NCBI GenBank assembly: GCA_022616375.1
Contig: JAKEEW010000051.1
Coordinates: 1 to 33,285 of the forward strand
From: Sporichthyaceae bacterium
GTDB taxonomy: Bacteria; Actinomycetota; Actinomycetes; JAKEEW01
DNA length: 33,285 nucleotides
Reading direction: 5' to 3'
The notes under the pieces are model-generated. The model did no database searches. It was given only the letters and a program-made list of their open reading frames with translations, and was not told the DNA's origin. This document shows positions 16,316-24,419 of the stretch, piece after piece. Positions within the stretch are counted from its first letter, which is position 1. The number at the start of each line of letters is the position of its first letter. The translations under genes and the position numbers were made by a program.

Positions 16316-17269
16316 TCAGAGCGCCTCGAGCGTCTCCGGCGCCTCGTCGCCGCCCTCGTCGCCGCCCTCGCGCTCGAGCAGCCGGACCGGCTCGGCGCGC
16401 AGGTCCTCGAGGTCGAACCCCTCGTCCTGCTGTGCGTGCTGGTCGCCCGGGCCCTGCTCGACCGCGACGTTGGAGCCCACGGCCTGGATCTGGGTCTGCT
16501 CGGTGATGTCGTTGTCCTCGTAGTGGCCGGTCGCGTCGCCGGTACCCGAGAGCGCGCCACCCGGGCCTACCACGTTGCCGATCTGGTTGACGGCGTCGCC
16601 CTCGCCGAAGCTCATCACGGCGCCGGGAGCGTTGATCGGGCCGTCGGCCTGGATGCCGGTGAACTCACCGGTGTTGATCGGGCCCACGTCGCTGCCGACC
16701 GCCTGGACCTGCACCGCATCGTCGCCGGTGTTCATGTTGCCCAGGTTCAAACCGGTGTTGACGACGTTCTCGTCGCCGGCGGTCGCCGGGCCGAAGCCGG
16801 AAGCCGCGGATCCGTCGCCGGTCGCGTTCGCGTTGACGTCGTGCGAGTCGACGTTCACGCTGCCGTGAACCTCTCCCTCGACGTTGACGTTCTGCGACTG
16901 GTCGATGTTGGTGATCTCCCCGATGATCGTCTCGTCACCCTCGTACGCGACGTAGGTGACGTAGTTCAGGTGCTGCATGACCTGCTCGACACCGGTTGCC
17001 GGTCCGGCCGGAGGCGGGGCATACCCGCTCGGGCCGCCGCCACCGCCGGTGTAGCTCTGCACGGCGCTGCGCGCGCCGTCCGGCAGGTCCAGACCCTGGC
17101 AGCTGTCGGCCACGATCTGCTGCATGTTCAGGCCCTCGAGGTCGCCCTCGGTGATGCCCTGCGCAACCAGGGTCCCGTACGGGTCCTGGGCGTACTGCTG
17201 AGCTGCGTCCCGGTTCCCCAGGATGTCCTTGATGAGGTCTTCCAGCTTGTCAACGACGTCAACTGGCAT
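16316..17269 (-). CDS. IniB N-terminal domain-containing protein
   Basis: A 317-residue protein. Residues 1-55 form the helical IniB-type N-terminal domain (KLEDLIKDILGN, then AAQQYAQDPYGTLVAQGI). A Gly/Pro linker follows (about 74-92). The remainder is rich in Asn, Gly, Asp, Val and Gln, with irregular beta-type repeats such as VQAVGSDVG (188-196) and IQAVGSNVA (261-269) plus several INTG/NTG turns. The C-terminus is acidic. No signal peptide or membrane segment is visible. The ATG at 17269 has an excellent AAGGAGGG site eight bases upstream. It is the first gene after a 183-bp gap that holds a promoter-like region, and it precedes IniA-like and IniC-like genes, the order of the mycobacterial iniBAC operon. 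The repeat region may be a structural or surface-assembly element; function is unknown. Confidence 0.82.
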   Translation of the reverse strand: MPVDVVDKLEDLIKDILGNRDAAQQYAQDPYGTLVAQGITEGDLEGLNMQQIVADSCQGLDLPDGARSAVQSYTGGGGGPSGYAPPPAGPATGVEQVMQHLNYVTYVAYEGDETIIGEITNIDQSQNVNVEGEVHGSVNVDSHDVNANATGDGSAASGFGPATAGDENVVNTGLNLGNMNTGDDAVQVQAVGSDVGPINTGEFTGIQADGPINAPGAVMSFGEGDAVNQIGNVVGPGGALSGTGDATGHYEDNDITEQTQIQAVGSNVAVEQGPGDQHAQQDEGFDLEDLRAEPVRLLEREGGDEGGDEAPETLEAL

Positions 17270-17358
17270 TGCTCGGCCCTCCTTGGCATTTGCCCGTCCG
17301 GGGTGGCCGGGCACGTGCTAAGCGTGCGACTGGCCAATGCCCCTCATCATCGGGGCGA

Positions 17359-17387
17359 CCCCCATGCTTATGAGACAGCATTAGGGG
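17359..17387 (-). promoter_or_regulatory. Operator-like inverted repeat in the IniB-like promoter
   Basis: CCCC-c-ATGCT (17359-17368) and AGCAT-ta-GGGG (17377-17387) form an imperfect palindrome around an 8-base centre. On the minus strand it falls between and over a candidate -35 (TTGCAA, 17388-17393) and -10 (TAAGCA, 17365-17370) with a 17-base spacer. A second small palindrome, GCCCC-N8-GGGGC, follows at 17339-17356. The adjacent LuxR-type regulator is the natural candidate to bind here. Promoter hexamers are weak matches, so the assignment is tentative. Confidence 0.45.
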
Positions 17388-17452
17388 TTGCAAAGCTAGA
17401 TCCCCGGAACATGTTTTCATTGTGCGGTTCCAACCCGGGCGCCGGGCCGAAT

Positions 17453-19852
17453 TCACAGTTCACCGGGTTGATCCGCAGCCAGTGCGGCGCGCAGCGCGGC
17501 CACGAACTCGGCGCGGCTGCCCGCTCCGAGCTTGGTCCGGATCCGGGCGACGTGGTGTTCCACCGTCTTCGGGGCGATGTAGAGCTGCGCTCCGATCTCC
17601 TTGTGGGTGCGGCCGGCCAGCACCAGTTTCGCCACCTCGACCTCGCGCTCGGACAGTCCGGCCGCGGCGATCTCGGCGCGCGCGTCCGGCATCGGCTCGG
17701 CCACGGACAGCTCGCGGGCGCGCTCCAGCAGCCGGCGGGCCGTCGCGGGGTCCGCGGTCCGGATCGCGGCCTGCCCGGCCAGCCGGGATGCCTCCCACGG
17801 CAACTGTGCGGCCAGCAGCGCCTCGGTCGCGGCGAGCACCGCATCCGCGTCGATGTGACCGCGCAACACCTCGACCCAGCATCCGGCCGCCTGGCATTGC
17901 GCCTGTTGCCTGGCACCGGCGGCCTCGAGTCCGGCTAGCTGGGCGAGCTCGCTGGCCGCCGCGATCGCGGGTTCGTTGACTGCAGCGGTGTCGTCGGCGC
18001 CGGCCAGCGCGACCGCGAACGTGACCCAGCCCAGCGTCACCGACCAGGCCGGCGGCCGGCCGAGCTGGTCCACGATCGCGGCGAGCTGGTCGAGCACCGG
18101 TGCGATCCGCTGCCGCTGCCGCAACCTGGCGGCCGCGACCACCAGCTCCTCGACCGCTTCGAGCTGGAACAGCTCGACCGTGCGCCGGGCCAGCACCTGT
18201 TCCACCCCGGACCAGGTGTCGCGCAGCCGGGCGATGTCGCCGGACCGCCTGGCGATACCGGCGGCGATCGCGGCCGCGAGGATCCGGTCCCGGCCGGACA
18301 GCGGTTGGCCGGCCACCCGGCGCAGTTCGGCCTGTGCGGTGTCGTAGCGGCCGGCGCGCATCCGCACCCAGGCCAGCAGCAGGCGGTGCCGGTCGGCGCC
18401 GGCGGGACCGCCGGCGCCGGTGGCCAGCGCACGAGTCAGCAAGTGCTCCGCGGTGCTGGCGTCGCCTGCGGTCACCGCAATGACCGCGCCGAGGGCGTGC
18501 GCGGTGTCCGGCAGCACGACCGCGGGCGGACCGTGCTCGGCCGCATCGACCGCCTCGATCAGCAGCGGCACGGCTGCTACCGGATCGAGCCCGGCGAGCA
18601 CCGCCCCGGCGAGCCGGCGCAGGGCCAGCGGACCTGCGTCCGGATCGGTGCCCTTCCCGACGATCGCGCCGGCCTGCTCGGCCCGGCCGGTCCCGACCAG
18701 CGCGGGCACGGCAAGCAGCGGACCCGGTGGACCGGCGTCGAGCAGCTCCTGGCTGGCCCGGTCGGCCCGGCCGTCGTGTGCGGCTACCGCGCCCGCGACC
18801 AGCGCCAGCCGGGCCAGGTCGGCCCCGCCACGCGCGGGTCCGTCCAGCTCGACCCGCATCCCGGCCAGCGCGGCCGCCTCGGCCCGGTCGGCCAGCAGGT
18901 CGACCGGGTCGGCGCCGGCGTCGACCGCGTCCTCGAACCAGGCCAGCGCGGCCTCCGGGTCGATGAACCGCACCGTGGCACCGGCCGCCCGGTAGAGCTG
19001 CCCGGCCACCGCGGTGCGGGCTCCGGCCGCGCGCAGCTGTTCCGCCGCGACCAGTGAATCCGCACCGCCGGCGAGGAGCGCGTTGGCCACCGCGTCGTGG
19101 GTACGCCGGCGTTCGGCCGGCGGCAGCTCGGCCAGAATCGCCTCGGCCACCGCGGGCACCAGCTGCTCGCCACCGGGCACCAGCAGGCCGGCGTCGCGCA
19201 GCTCGCGCTGATGGGCGGCCAGCTCTGCCACGGTCAGGCCGGCCGCCGCGGCCAGCACGTCGTCGGTCAGCTCCAACCGCAGCGCCTGCACCCTGGCCAG
19301 CCGGCCGACCGCCGGGTCCACCATCGCCAACCGGCGCTGGATCCTGGCCACCAGGACCTGCGACACCGGGCTGGCCGGACCCACCGCTACCGCGGTGGCA
19401 ATCGCCGCCGCGATCGCCGGCAGCCCGGCCGATCCGGTCAGCACCGCATCGACGACCTCGGCCGAGCCCGGTTTGCCGAGCACGGTGCGCACCAGCCCGG
19501 CTACCGCGGCCGCGTCCAGCGGGACCAGCTGCTCGACCGATCCGCTGCGGGCGACTGCCTCGTCAAGCTCGGCCAGCTCGGGTGTGGCCAGGGTGGGCCG
19601 ACGGGCGATTGCCATCGGCTGGCCGGCGCGGGCCGCCGCCACCAGGATCCGTAACCTCTCGGCGTCCAGCCGGTGCGCGTCGTCGACCAGCACCAGCGAC
19701 CCGGCCGCGGCCGACTCCAGCCTCGCGACCAGCTCCGCGGTCGGCACCGCGGCGGAGACTCGCACACTTTTCCCGGGCGCGGCGGTCGCCAGCTCGTCGA
19801 GACGATGGGTCCGGCCGGCACCGTCCACCCCGACGATGACCGTCACGCGCAC
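17453..19852 (-). CDS. LuxR-family transcriptional regulator with degenerate AAA/MalT-type ATPase region
   Basis: A 799-residue large ATP-binding LuxR-type regulator. The N-terminus has a Walker-A-like loop GVDGAGRT (8-15), in which the usual lysine is arginine, and a Walker-B-like LVLVDDAH about 45 residues later. A long Ala/Leu-rich helical middle resembles TPR-type repeats. The LuxR helix-turn-helix occupies about 732-780 (GLSEREVEVAKLVLAGRTHK, then KTVEHHVARIRTKLG). GTG 19852 lies one base after the nitrilase stop; a GTG two codons later is an alternative. There is no ribosome site of its own, so translation probably depends on the upstream gene. It lies directly upstream of the IniB-like gene. 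To my knowledge a LuxR-type regulator (IniR) sits near iniBAC in mycobacteria, so regulation of that block is the likely role. Confidence 0.85.
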   Translation of the reverse strand: MRVTVIVGVDGAGRTHRLDELATAAPGKSVRVSAAVPTAELVARLESAAAGSLVLVDDAHRLDAERLRILVAAARAGQPMAIARRPTLATPELAELDEAVARSGSVEQLVPLDAAAVAGLVRTVLGKPGSAEVVDAVLTGSAGLPAIAAAIATAVAVGPASPVSQVLVARIQRRLAMVDPAVGRLARVQALRLELTDDVLAAAAGLTVAELAAHQRELRDAGLLVPGGEQLVPAVAEAILAELPPAERRRTHDAVANALLAGGADSLVAAEQLRAAGARTAVAGQLYRAAGATVRFIDPEAALAWFEDAVDAGADPVDLLADRAEAAALAGMRVELDGPARGGADLARLALVAGAVAAHDGRADRASQELLDAGPPGPLLAVPALVGTGRAEQAGAIVGKGTDPDAGPLALRRLAGAVLAGLDPVAAVPLLIEAVDAAEHGPPAVVLPDTAHALGAVIAVTAGDASTAEHLLTRALATGAGGPAGADRHRLLLAWVRMRAGRYDTAQAELRRVAGQPLSGRDRILAAAIAAGIARRSGDIARLRDTWSGVEQVLARRTVELFQLEAVEELVVAAARLRQRQRIAPVLDQLAAIVDQLGRPPAWSVTLGWVTFAVALAGADDTAAVNEPAIAAASELAQLAGLEAAGARQQAQCQAAGCWVEVLRGHIDADAVLAATEALLAAQLPWEASRLAGQAAIRTADPATARRLLERARELSVAEPMPDARAEIAAAGLSEREVEVAKLVLAGRTHKEIGAQLYIAPKTVEHHVARIRTKLGAGSRAEFVAALRAALAADQPGEL

Positions 19853-19853
19853 A

Positions 19854-20750
19854 TTATGGGCGCAACGGCGACCTGGCTTGCCGGGTTAGCTCGTCCCGAT
19901 ACCGGTGGTAGAGCTCGACGTTGCGGTCGGCCAGGTGGTCGAACCGCTGCGGCTGGCTGGAGCCGGGGCTCATCGCGCCCATCGCGGTGGCCGGGTCGAG
20001 CCGGGCCGCGACCCAGCCCTCGTGCGTGGTGGCCCGCGCCACGACCTCGGCGATCGGGGTCACGATGAGTGAGTTGCCGAAGTACAGCACGCCGGCCGGA
20101 TCGGTGCCGACCGCGTTGGCGGCAACCACGTAGACGTGATTGTCGTAGGCCCGCGCCCTGGTGGTCAGCTCCCAGATGTCCGCGGAGCGAAGCAGCGCCG
20201 ACGGGCGCAGCAGCACCTCGGCGCCGTGTACCGCCTGGATCCTGGCCAGCTCCGGGTAGTCGCCGTCGAAGCAGATGAACATGCCGATCCTGGCCAGCTC
20301 GGTGTCCACCACGGTCACCGAGTCGCCGGGGGTGACCCAGCCACCGTGGGCCGCGTCCTCACCGGTGTAGAGATGCGTCTTGCGGTAGTTGCCGAGCACC
20401 TCGCCGTCCGGGCCGATCAGCACCGCCGCGTTGTAGACCACGCCCGGTGCCGGGCCGCGCTCGTAGGTGCCAAGGCACACGTGCACCCCCAGCTCGCGAG
20501 CCACCTGCTGGACCGGCTCGGTCAGCGCACCGGGAACCTCGTCGACCAGTCCGTGCAAGGTCTGCGGCGGCACCGCCGGGTCGAAGCCGGTGGTCGCACT
20601 CTCCGGCAGCACTACCAGCTCGGCACCGCTACTGGCCACGCAGCGCTCGATCCAACCGACCGCGTTGTCCACGTTCGCCTTGATCGACGCCGGGGTGAGC
20701 GGACCGGGACGGGCCGCGGTCTGGATCGCCGCTGCGGTGAATGCCCTCAT
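19854..20750 (-). CDS. Nitrilase-superfamily carbon-nitrogen hydrolase
   Basis: A 298-residue amidohydrolase of the nitrilase/N-carbamoylase superfamily. The catalytic triad is complete: Glu50 (VVLPESATTGF), Lys124 (YRKTHLYTGED) and Cys160 (GMFICFDGDYPE). These enzymes cleave C-N bonds in amides, nitriles or N-carbamoyl amines. In this setting an N-carbamoyl amino acid or a simple amide such as oxamate is plausible, but sequence alone cannot choose. The ATG at 20750 overlaps the CoxG stop in ATGA (20747-20750). The TAA stop is followed after one base by the LuxR-type start. It therefore belongs to the molybdenum-hydroxylase operon. Confidence 0.9.
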   Translation of the reverse strand: MRAFTAAAIQTAARPGPLTPASIKANVDNAVGWIERCVASSGAELVVLPESATTGFDPAVPPQTLHGLVDEVPGALTEPVQQVARELGVHVCLGTYERGPAPGVVYNAAVLIGPDGEVLGNYRKTHLYTGEDAAHGGWVTPGDSVTVVDTELARIGMFICFDGDYPELARIQAVHGAEVLLRPSALLRSADIWELTTRARAYDNHVYVVAANAVGTDPAGVLYFGNSLIVTPIAEVVARATTHEGWVAARLDPATAMGAMSPGSSQPQRFDHLADRNVELYHRYRDELTRQARSPLRP

Positions 20751-21457
20751 CTGGCCAGCGTCCACCCGACCAGCACGCCAGTCAACGCGATCAACGCGCC
20801 GATCACCGCGGCCAGCACCAGCGACCAGCCCAGCCCGCCGGAGGTCCGCTCGGCCGCGCCTGGCGCGGTGAACACCGCCCCGACCGGAACCGGCCCGGCG
20901 CCCACCCCAGCCGCGGCCGGCTCGGTGCCGCCGGCCAGCCCGTACCCTGGCCCGGCGCCGGCCGGCAGCCCGCCGGGAACCCCGGCACCGCTCGGGACCA
21001 CGGCCGGTTGCGGCGCCCGACCGGTGAGCACGTCGTTGACCGCGGTGAAGAACTCGCCGGCCATCCGCTTGGACACCCCCGTGAGCACCCGATGCCCGAC
21101 CCCGCCGATCATGCCCCCGACCACCGCGTCGGCGTCGTAACTGAGCAGCGTCTGGTCCGGTCCCTCGGCGTCCAGCCGGACCTGGACGGTGGCGTCCACC
21201 ATGCCGGGACCACCGGCGCCCCTGGCCCGCATGATGAACGAGCCCGGCTCGTCCAGATCGGTGAGCAGCACCGTGCCCTGGTACTGGCCCTTGATCGCGG
21301 CGACTCCGGCGCTGACCGTCATCCGGTACTCGTCAGGTCCGATCGCGACCAGCTGCTCGCAGCCCGGGATGGTCCGGACCAGCACGGCCGGGTCGCGCAG
21401 CGCCGCCCACACGTGCTCGCGCGGGGCGGACAGGGTTGCGGTACCGGTAACCTTCAT
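20747..21457 (-). CDS. CoxG-like SRPBCC protein with C-terminal membrane anchor
   Basis: A 236-residue protein. Residues about 1-150 form the SRPBCC/CoxG fold, starting with KVTGTATLSAPREHVWAALR and including the family segment IPGCEQLVAIGPDEYRMTVS. A Gly/Ala/Pro linker follows, and a single hydrophobic helix closes the protein (about 209-234). In carbon monoxide oxidisers CoxG helps attach the molybdenum enzyme to the inner face of the membrane; a similar anchoring role fits the anchor and the operon. The start ATG has a strong GAGGAG site and overlaps the large-subunit stop by four bases (21454-21457). Confidence 0.88.
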   Translation of the reverse strand: MKVTGTATLSAPREHVWAALRDPAVLVRTIPGCEQLVAIGPDEYRMTVSAGVAAIKGQYQGTVLLTDLDEPGSFIMRARGAGGPGMVDATVQVRLDAEGPDQTLLSYDADAVVGGMIGGVGHRVLTGVSKRMAGEFFTAVNDVLTGRAPQPAVVPSGAGVPGGLPAGAGPGYGLAGGTEPAAAGVGAGPVPVGAVFTAPGAAERTSGGLGWSLVLAAVIGALIALTGVLVGWTLAR

Positions 21458-23877
21458 GCGCTCTCCTCAGGATTGCCGACCTCGGCCCGGCGCAGCGACA
21501 CAACCTTGCCGCGCGCGTGCCTGACCCGCAGGTGATACAGCTCGCTCGGCGAGATCGGCATCCGGCTCAGCACGAACCCCTCGGCATCCTCGATCGCGGA
21601 CGCGAACACGGCCATGCCGGGAATCACCCCGGCCTCGCCGGCGCCCTTGATCCCCAGCGGGTTCAGCGGGGACGGCGTCTCCATGTGGTCGATCTCGACC
21701 CGGGGAACCTCGGTGGCGTAGGGCATCAGGAAGTCCATGAACGAGGCGTTGAGCAGCTGCCCGCTGGCGTCGTAGGCCATCCGCTCGTACAGCGCCCCGC
21801 CGACTCCCTGGGCCACCCCGCCGTGGATCTGACCCTCCAGGATGCGCGGGTTCACCACGTTGCCGCAGTCGTGCACCACGGCGTAGCGCAGCACCCGGAT
21901 ATCCGCGGTCTGTGGATCGGTCTCGACGATCGCGGCGTGCATCCCGGCCGCGAACGTGGAACGCAGCGGCGAGTAGTAGTCGGTCGCCTCCAGGCCCGGC
22001 TCGTCGTCCTCGCCGATCGGCGGCTTGCTGATGTCGCCCTTGGCGAACTGGGTAGCCACTTGCGCGGCCTCGTCGAACGCGTACCGCAGCGGGTTGGCCA
22101 GCACTGCCACGGTCTTCAGCTCGATCGAGGCCTGCGGGTCACCCTTCACCCTGACCACCCCGTCGACGATCTCCAGGTCCGCCGGATCGACCTCCAGTGC
22201 GTCCCCGGCGATCCGTAGCGCCTTGTCCTTCACCGCGCGGGCGGCCAGCGCCACCGCGTTGCCTGACATCACCGCGGCCCGGGAGGCGAACGTGCCGATC
22301 GAGTAGCGGAACCTGCGGGTGTCGCCGGTGACCACCTCGACACTGTCGAACGGCACCCCGAGCTCGTCGGCCACGATCTGCGCGAACGCGGTCTGATGCC
22401 CCTGGCCCTGGCTGGTCAGCCCGGTCGCGACCCGGACCCGGCCGCTCGGCTCGACCAGCACGTGCCCGCCCTCGTACGGCCCGACCCCGGTGCCCTCGAC
22501 ATAGCAGCCGATGCCGATCCCGACCTTGCGGCCCTGCGCCCTGGCCTGCGCCCGGAACGTCTCGAACTCGTCCCAGCCGATCAGCTTCTTCAGCTTCTCC
22601 AGCAGCGCCGGGTAGTCGCCCGAGTCGTAGGTCAGCGGCCGCCCGTCCTGGAACGTCAGGCCCTGCTCGTAGGGCATCTCGTCGGGCTGGATGAAGTTGC
22701 GGGCCCGTACCTCGGCCCGGTCCAGCCCCAGGTAGTCCGCGATCGCGTCCATGGTGCGCTCCATCGCGAAAGCACCCTGCGGCCGGCCGGCCCCACGGTA
22801 CGGGGTGACGATGACCGTGCTGGTGTACAGCGACCAGAACTCGGCCCGGTAGGCCCTGGGTTTGTACGGCCCGAGCAGCTGGGTGGTGGTGATGATCGGC
22901 ACGATCAGGCCGTACGGGATGTAGGCCCCGTTGTCGTGCCAGACCTGCACGTCGAGCCCGAGGATCCGGCCGTCGGCGTCGAACCCTACGTTGACCAGGT
23001 GCTCCTGCTCGCGCTCGTGCGCGCTGGACACGAAGTGCTCGCGCCGGTCCTCGGTCCAGCCGACCGCCCGGCCGAGCCGGCGGGCCGCCCACGGCACCAG
23101 TACCTCTTCCGGCCACGGGTGCACGATCTTCACGCCGAAACCGCCGCCGACGTCCGGGGCGACCACCTCGACCCGGTCCAGCGGCAGGTCGAGCTTGGCG
23201 GCCAAGGCAGCACGCACGCTGGTCGAGGCCTGGGTCGAGGTGTAGATCCGCAGGATCCCGCCTGGGTCCTCGCGCGCTACTACCCCGCGACCCTCGAGCG
23301 GCATCGACGCGGACCGCTCGACCGACAGGCTTAGCAGCAACGTGTGCGGCGCCGCGATGATCTCCTCGCGGGCGTCGCCGCGCTCCTGCACCACGTGTCC
23401 GGCCACGTTGCCCGGCACGTCCGGGTGCACCAGCCGCTCGGCCCGCTTGGCCGCGGCCACCCCGATCACCGCGGGCAGCGGGTCGTAGTCGACCCGGATC
23501 AGCTCGGCCGCGTCCTCGGCCAGGTACCGGTCGGTGGCGACCACCATCGCGACCGCCTCGCCGACGTGGTGGACCAGCTCCTTGGCAAGCGGGTACGCGG
23601 TCTTCGGGTGGGTCAGGCCGGGATGCGGGATCAGCAGCGGCAGCGGCTCGGCGACCCGGCCGTCCAGATCCTCGTAGGTATAGATGGCCAGCACACCGTC
23701 CACCGCGAGCGCGTCGGTGACGTCGATGTCCACGATCCGGGCATGCGCGTGCGGGCTCCGCACGAACGCCGCGGCCAGCGCGTCCCCGGTGAGGTCGTCC
23801 AGGTAGCGGCCGTTGCCGGTGACCAGCCGCGGATCCTCCTTGCGCTGGATCGGGGCGCCGAACAGCCGGGTCGTCAT
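21454..23877 (-). CDS. Xanthine dehydrogenase-family molybdopterin-binding subunit (CoxL-like, not CO dehydrogenase)
   Basis: The 807-residue large catalytic subunit of a molybdenum hydroxylase, which inserts oxygen from water into C-H bonds of heterocycles or aldehydes. It begins with the family pattern GAPIQRKEDPRLVTGNGRYL and contains PDVGGGFGVK (241-250) and a C-terminal GIKGAGEAGVIP with the expected catalytic glutamate. The active-site loop reads PYRGAGRPQGAF (359-370). Form-I CO dehydrogenase has a CSFR sequence with a copper-binding cysteine here, so CO oxidation is unlikely. The ATG at 23877 overlaps the small-subunit stop. With a nucleobase-type permease and HyuAB nearby, an N-heterocycle is the likely substrate; that is inference. 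Confidence 0.93.
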   Translation of the reverse strand: MTTRLFGAPIQRKEDPRLVTGNGRYLDDLTGDALAAAFVRSPHAHARIVDIDVTDALAVDGVLAIYTYEDLDGRVAEPLPLLIPHPGLTHPKTAYPLAKELVHHVGEAVAMVVATDRYLAEDAAELIRVDYDPLPAVIGVAAAKRAERLVHPDVPGNVAGHVVQERGDAREEIIAAPHTLLLSLSVERSASMPLEGRGVVAREDPGGILRIYTSTQASTSVRAALAAKLDLPLDRVEVVAPDVGGGFGVKIVHPWPEEVLVPWAARRLGRAVGWTEDRREHFVSSAHEREQEHLVNVGFDADGRILGLDVQVWHDNGAYIPYGLIVPIITTTQLLGPYKPRAYRAEFWSLYTSTVIVTPYRGAGRPQGAFAMERTMDAIADYLGLDRAEVRARNFIQPDEMPYEQGLTFQDGRPLTYDSGDYPALLEKLKKLIGWDEFETFRAQARAQGRKVGIGIGCYVEGTGVGPYEGGHVLVEPSGRVRVATGLTSQGQGHQTAFAQIVADELGVPFDSVEVVTGDTRRFRYSIGTFASRAAVMSGNAVALAARAVKDKALRIAGDALEVDPADLEIVDGVVRVKGDPQASIELKTVAVLANPLRYAFDEAAQVATQFAKGDISKPPIGEDDEPGLEATDYYSPLRSTFAAGMHAAIVETDPQTADIRVLRYAVVHDCGNVVNPRILEGQIHGGVAQGVGGALYERMAYDASGQLLNASFMDFLMPYATEVPRVEIDHMETPSPLNPLGIKGAGEAGVIPGMAVFASAIEDAEGFVLSRMPISPSELYHLRVRHARGKVVSLRRAEVGNPEESA

Positions 23878-24419
23878 GGCTGTGCCAGTCCGGCCGGGGA
23901 GATCTGGTCGGCCCGGTCGGCCAGCAGCTCGGCTGCCCGGCGCACCGACTTCACGATGTTCTGGTAGCCGGTGCAACGGCACAGGTTGCCCGAGATCGCC
24001 TCGACGATCTCCTTCTCGTCCGGGTCGGGCCGCTCGGCCAGGAACGCCGCGGTGGTGGTCAGGAAGCCGGGCGTGCAGAAGCCGCACTGCAGCCCGTGGC
24101 ACTCCACGAATGCCTGCTGCACCGGATGCAGGGTGCCGTCCGGGTCGGTCAGCCCTTCCACGGTCGTGACCTCGTGGCCGGCCACGGTGACCGCGAGCAG
24201 CAGGCAGGACCGCACCGGTGCGCCGTCCAGCAGGACCGTGCAGCAGCCGCACACGCCGTGCTCGCAGCCGACGTGGGTACCGGTCAGGCCCAGGTCGTGG
24301 CGCAGGAAGTCGGACAGCAACCGGCGCACCGGCACGGTGGCCCGACGGGGCGCGCCGTTCACGGTCAGCGTGACCTCACCGTGCTGCTGGTAGTCGCTTC
24401 GCTCGCTTCGCTCGCTCAC
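23874..24419 (-). CDS. 2Fe-2S subunit of molybdenum hydroxylase (CoxS-like)
   Basis: A 181-residue iron-sulfur subunit passing electrons from the molybdenum site to FAD. The plant-type [2Fe-2S] cysteines are all present (52, 57, 60, 72), as are those of the second cluster (112, 115, 147, 149; QCGFC and CRC). The GTG start overlaps the stop of the FAD subunit in GTGA (24416-24419). The first ten residues (VSERSERSDY) come from a 9-bp tandem repeat and are absent from typical family members, which begin nearer to EVTLTVNG. AAGGGGG about ten bases upstream may be the ribosome site. Confidence 0.92.
   Translation of the reverse strand: MSERSERSDYQQHGEVTLTVNGAPRRATVPVRRLLSDFLRHDLGLTGTHVGCEHGVCGCCTVLLDGAPVRSCLLLAVTVAGHEVTTVEGLTDPDGTLHPVQQAFVECHGLQCGFCTPGFLTTTAAFLAERPDPDEKEIVEAISGNLCRCTGYQNIVKSVRRAAELLADRADQISPAGLAQP
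24394..24419. repeat. 9-bp tandem repeat at the coxS-like start codon
   Basis: TCGCTTCGC occurs at 24394-24402 and 24403-24411, followed by a partial copy to 24419. On the minus strand it forms the first codons of the iron-sulfur subunit (SERSERS) and includes the stop of the preceding gene. Confidence 0.75.

Noticed and set aside
16127-17938. Plus-strand open frame of about 600 codons across the IniB-like and LuxR-type regions
   Set aside because: It is antisense to two supported genes and runs through the promoter region between them; no recognisable domain.
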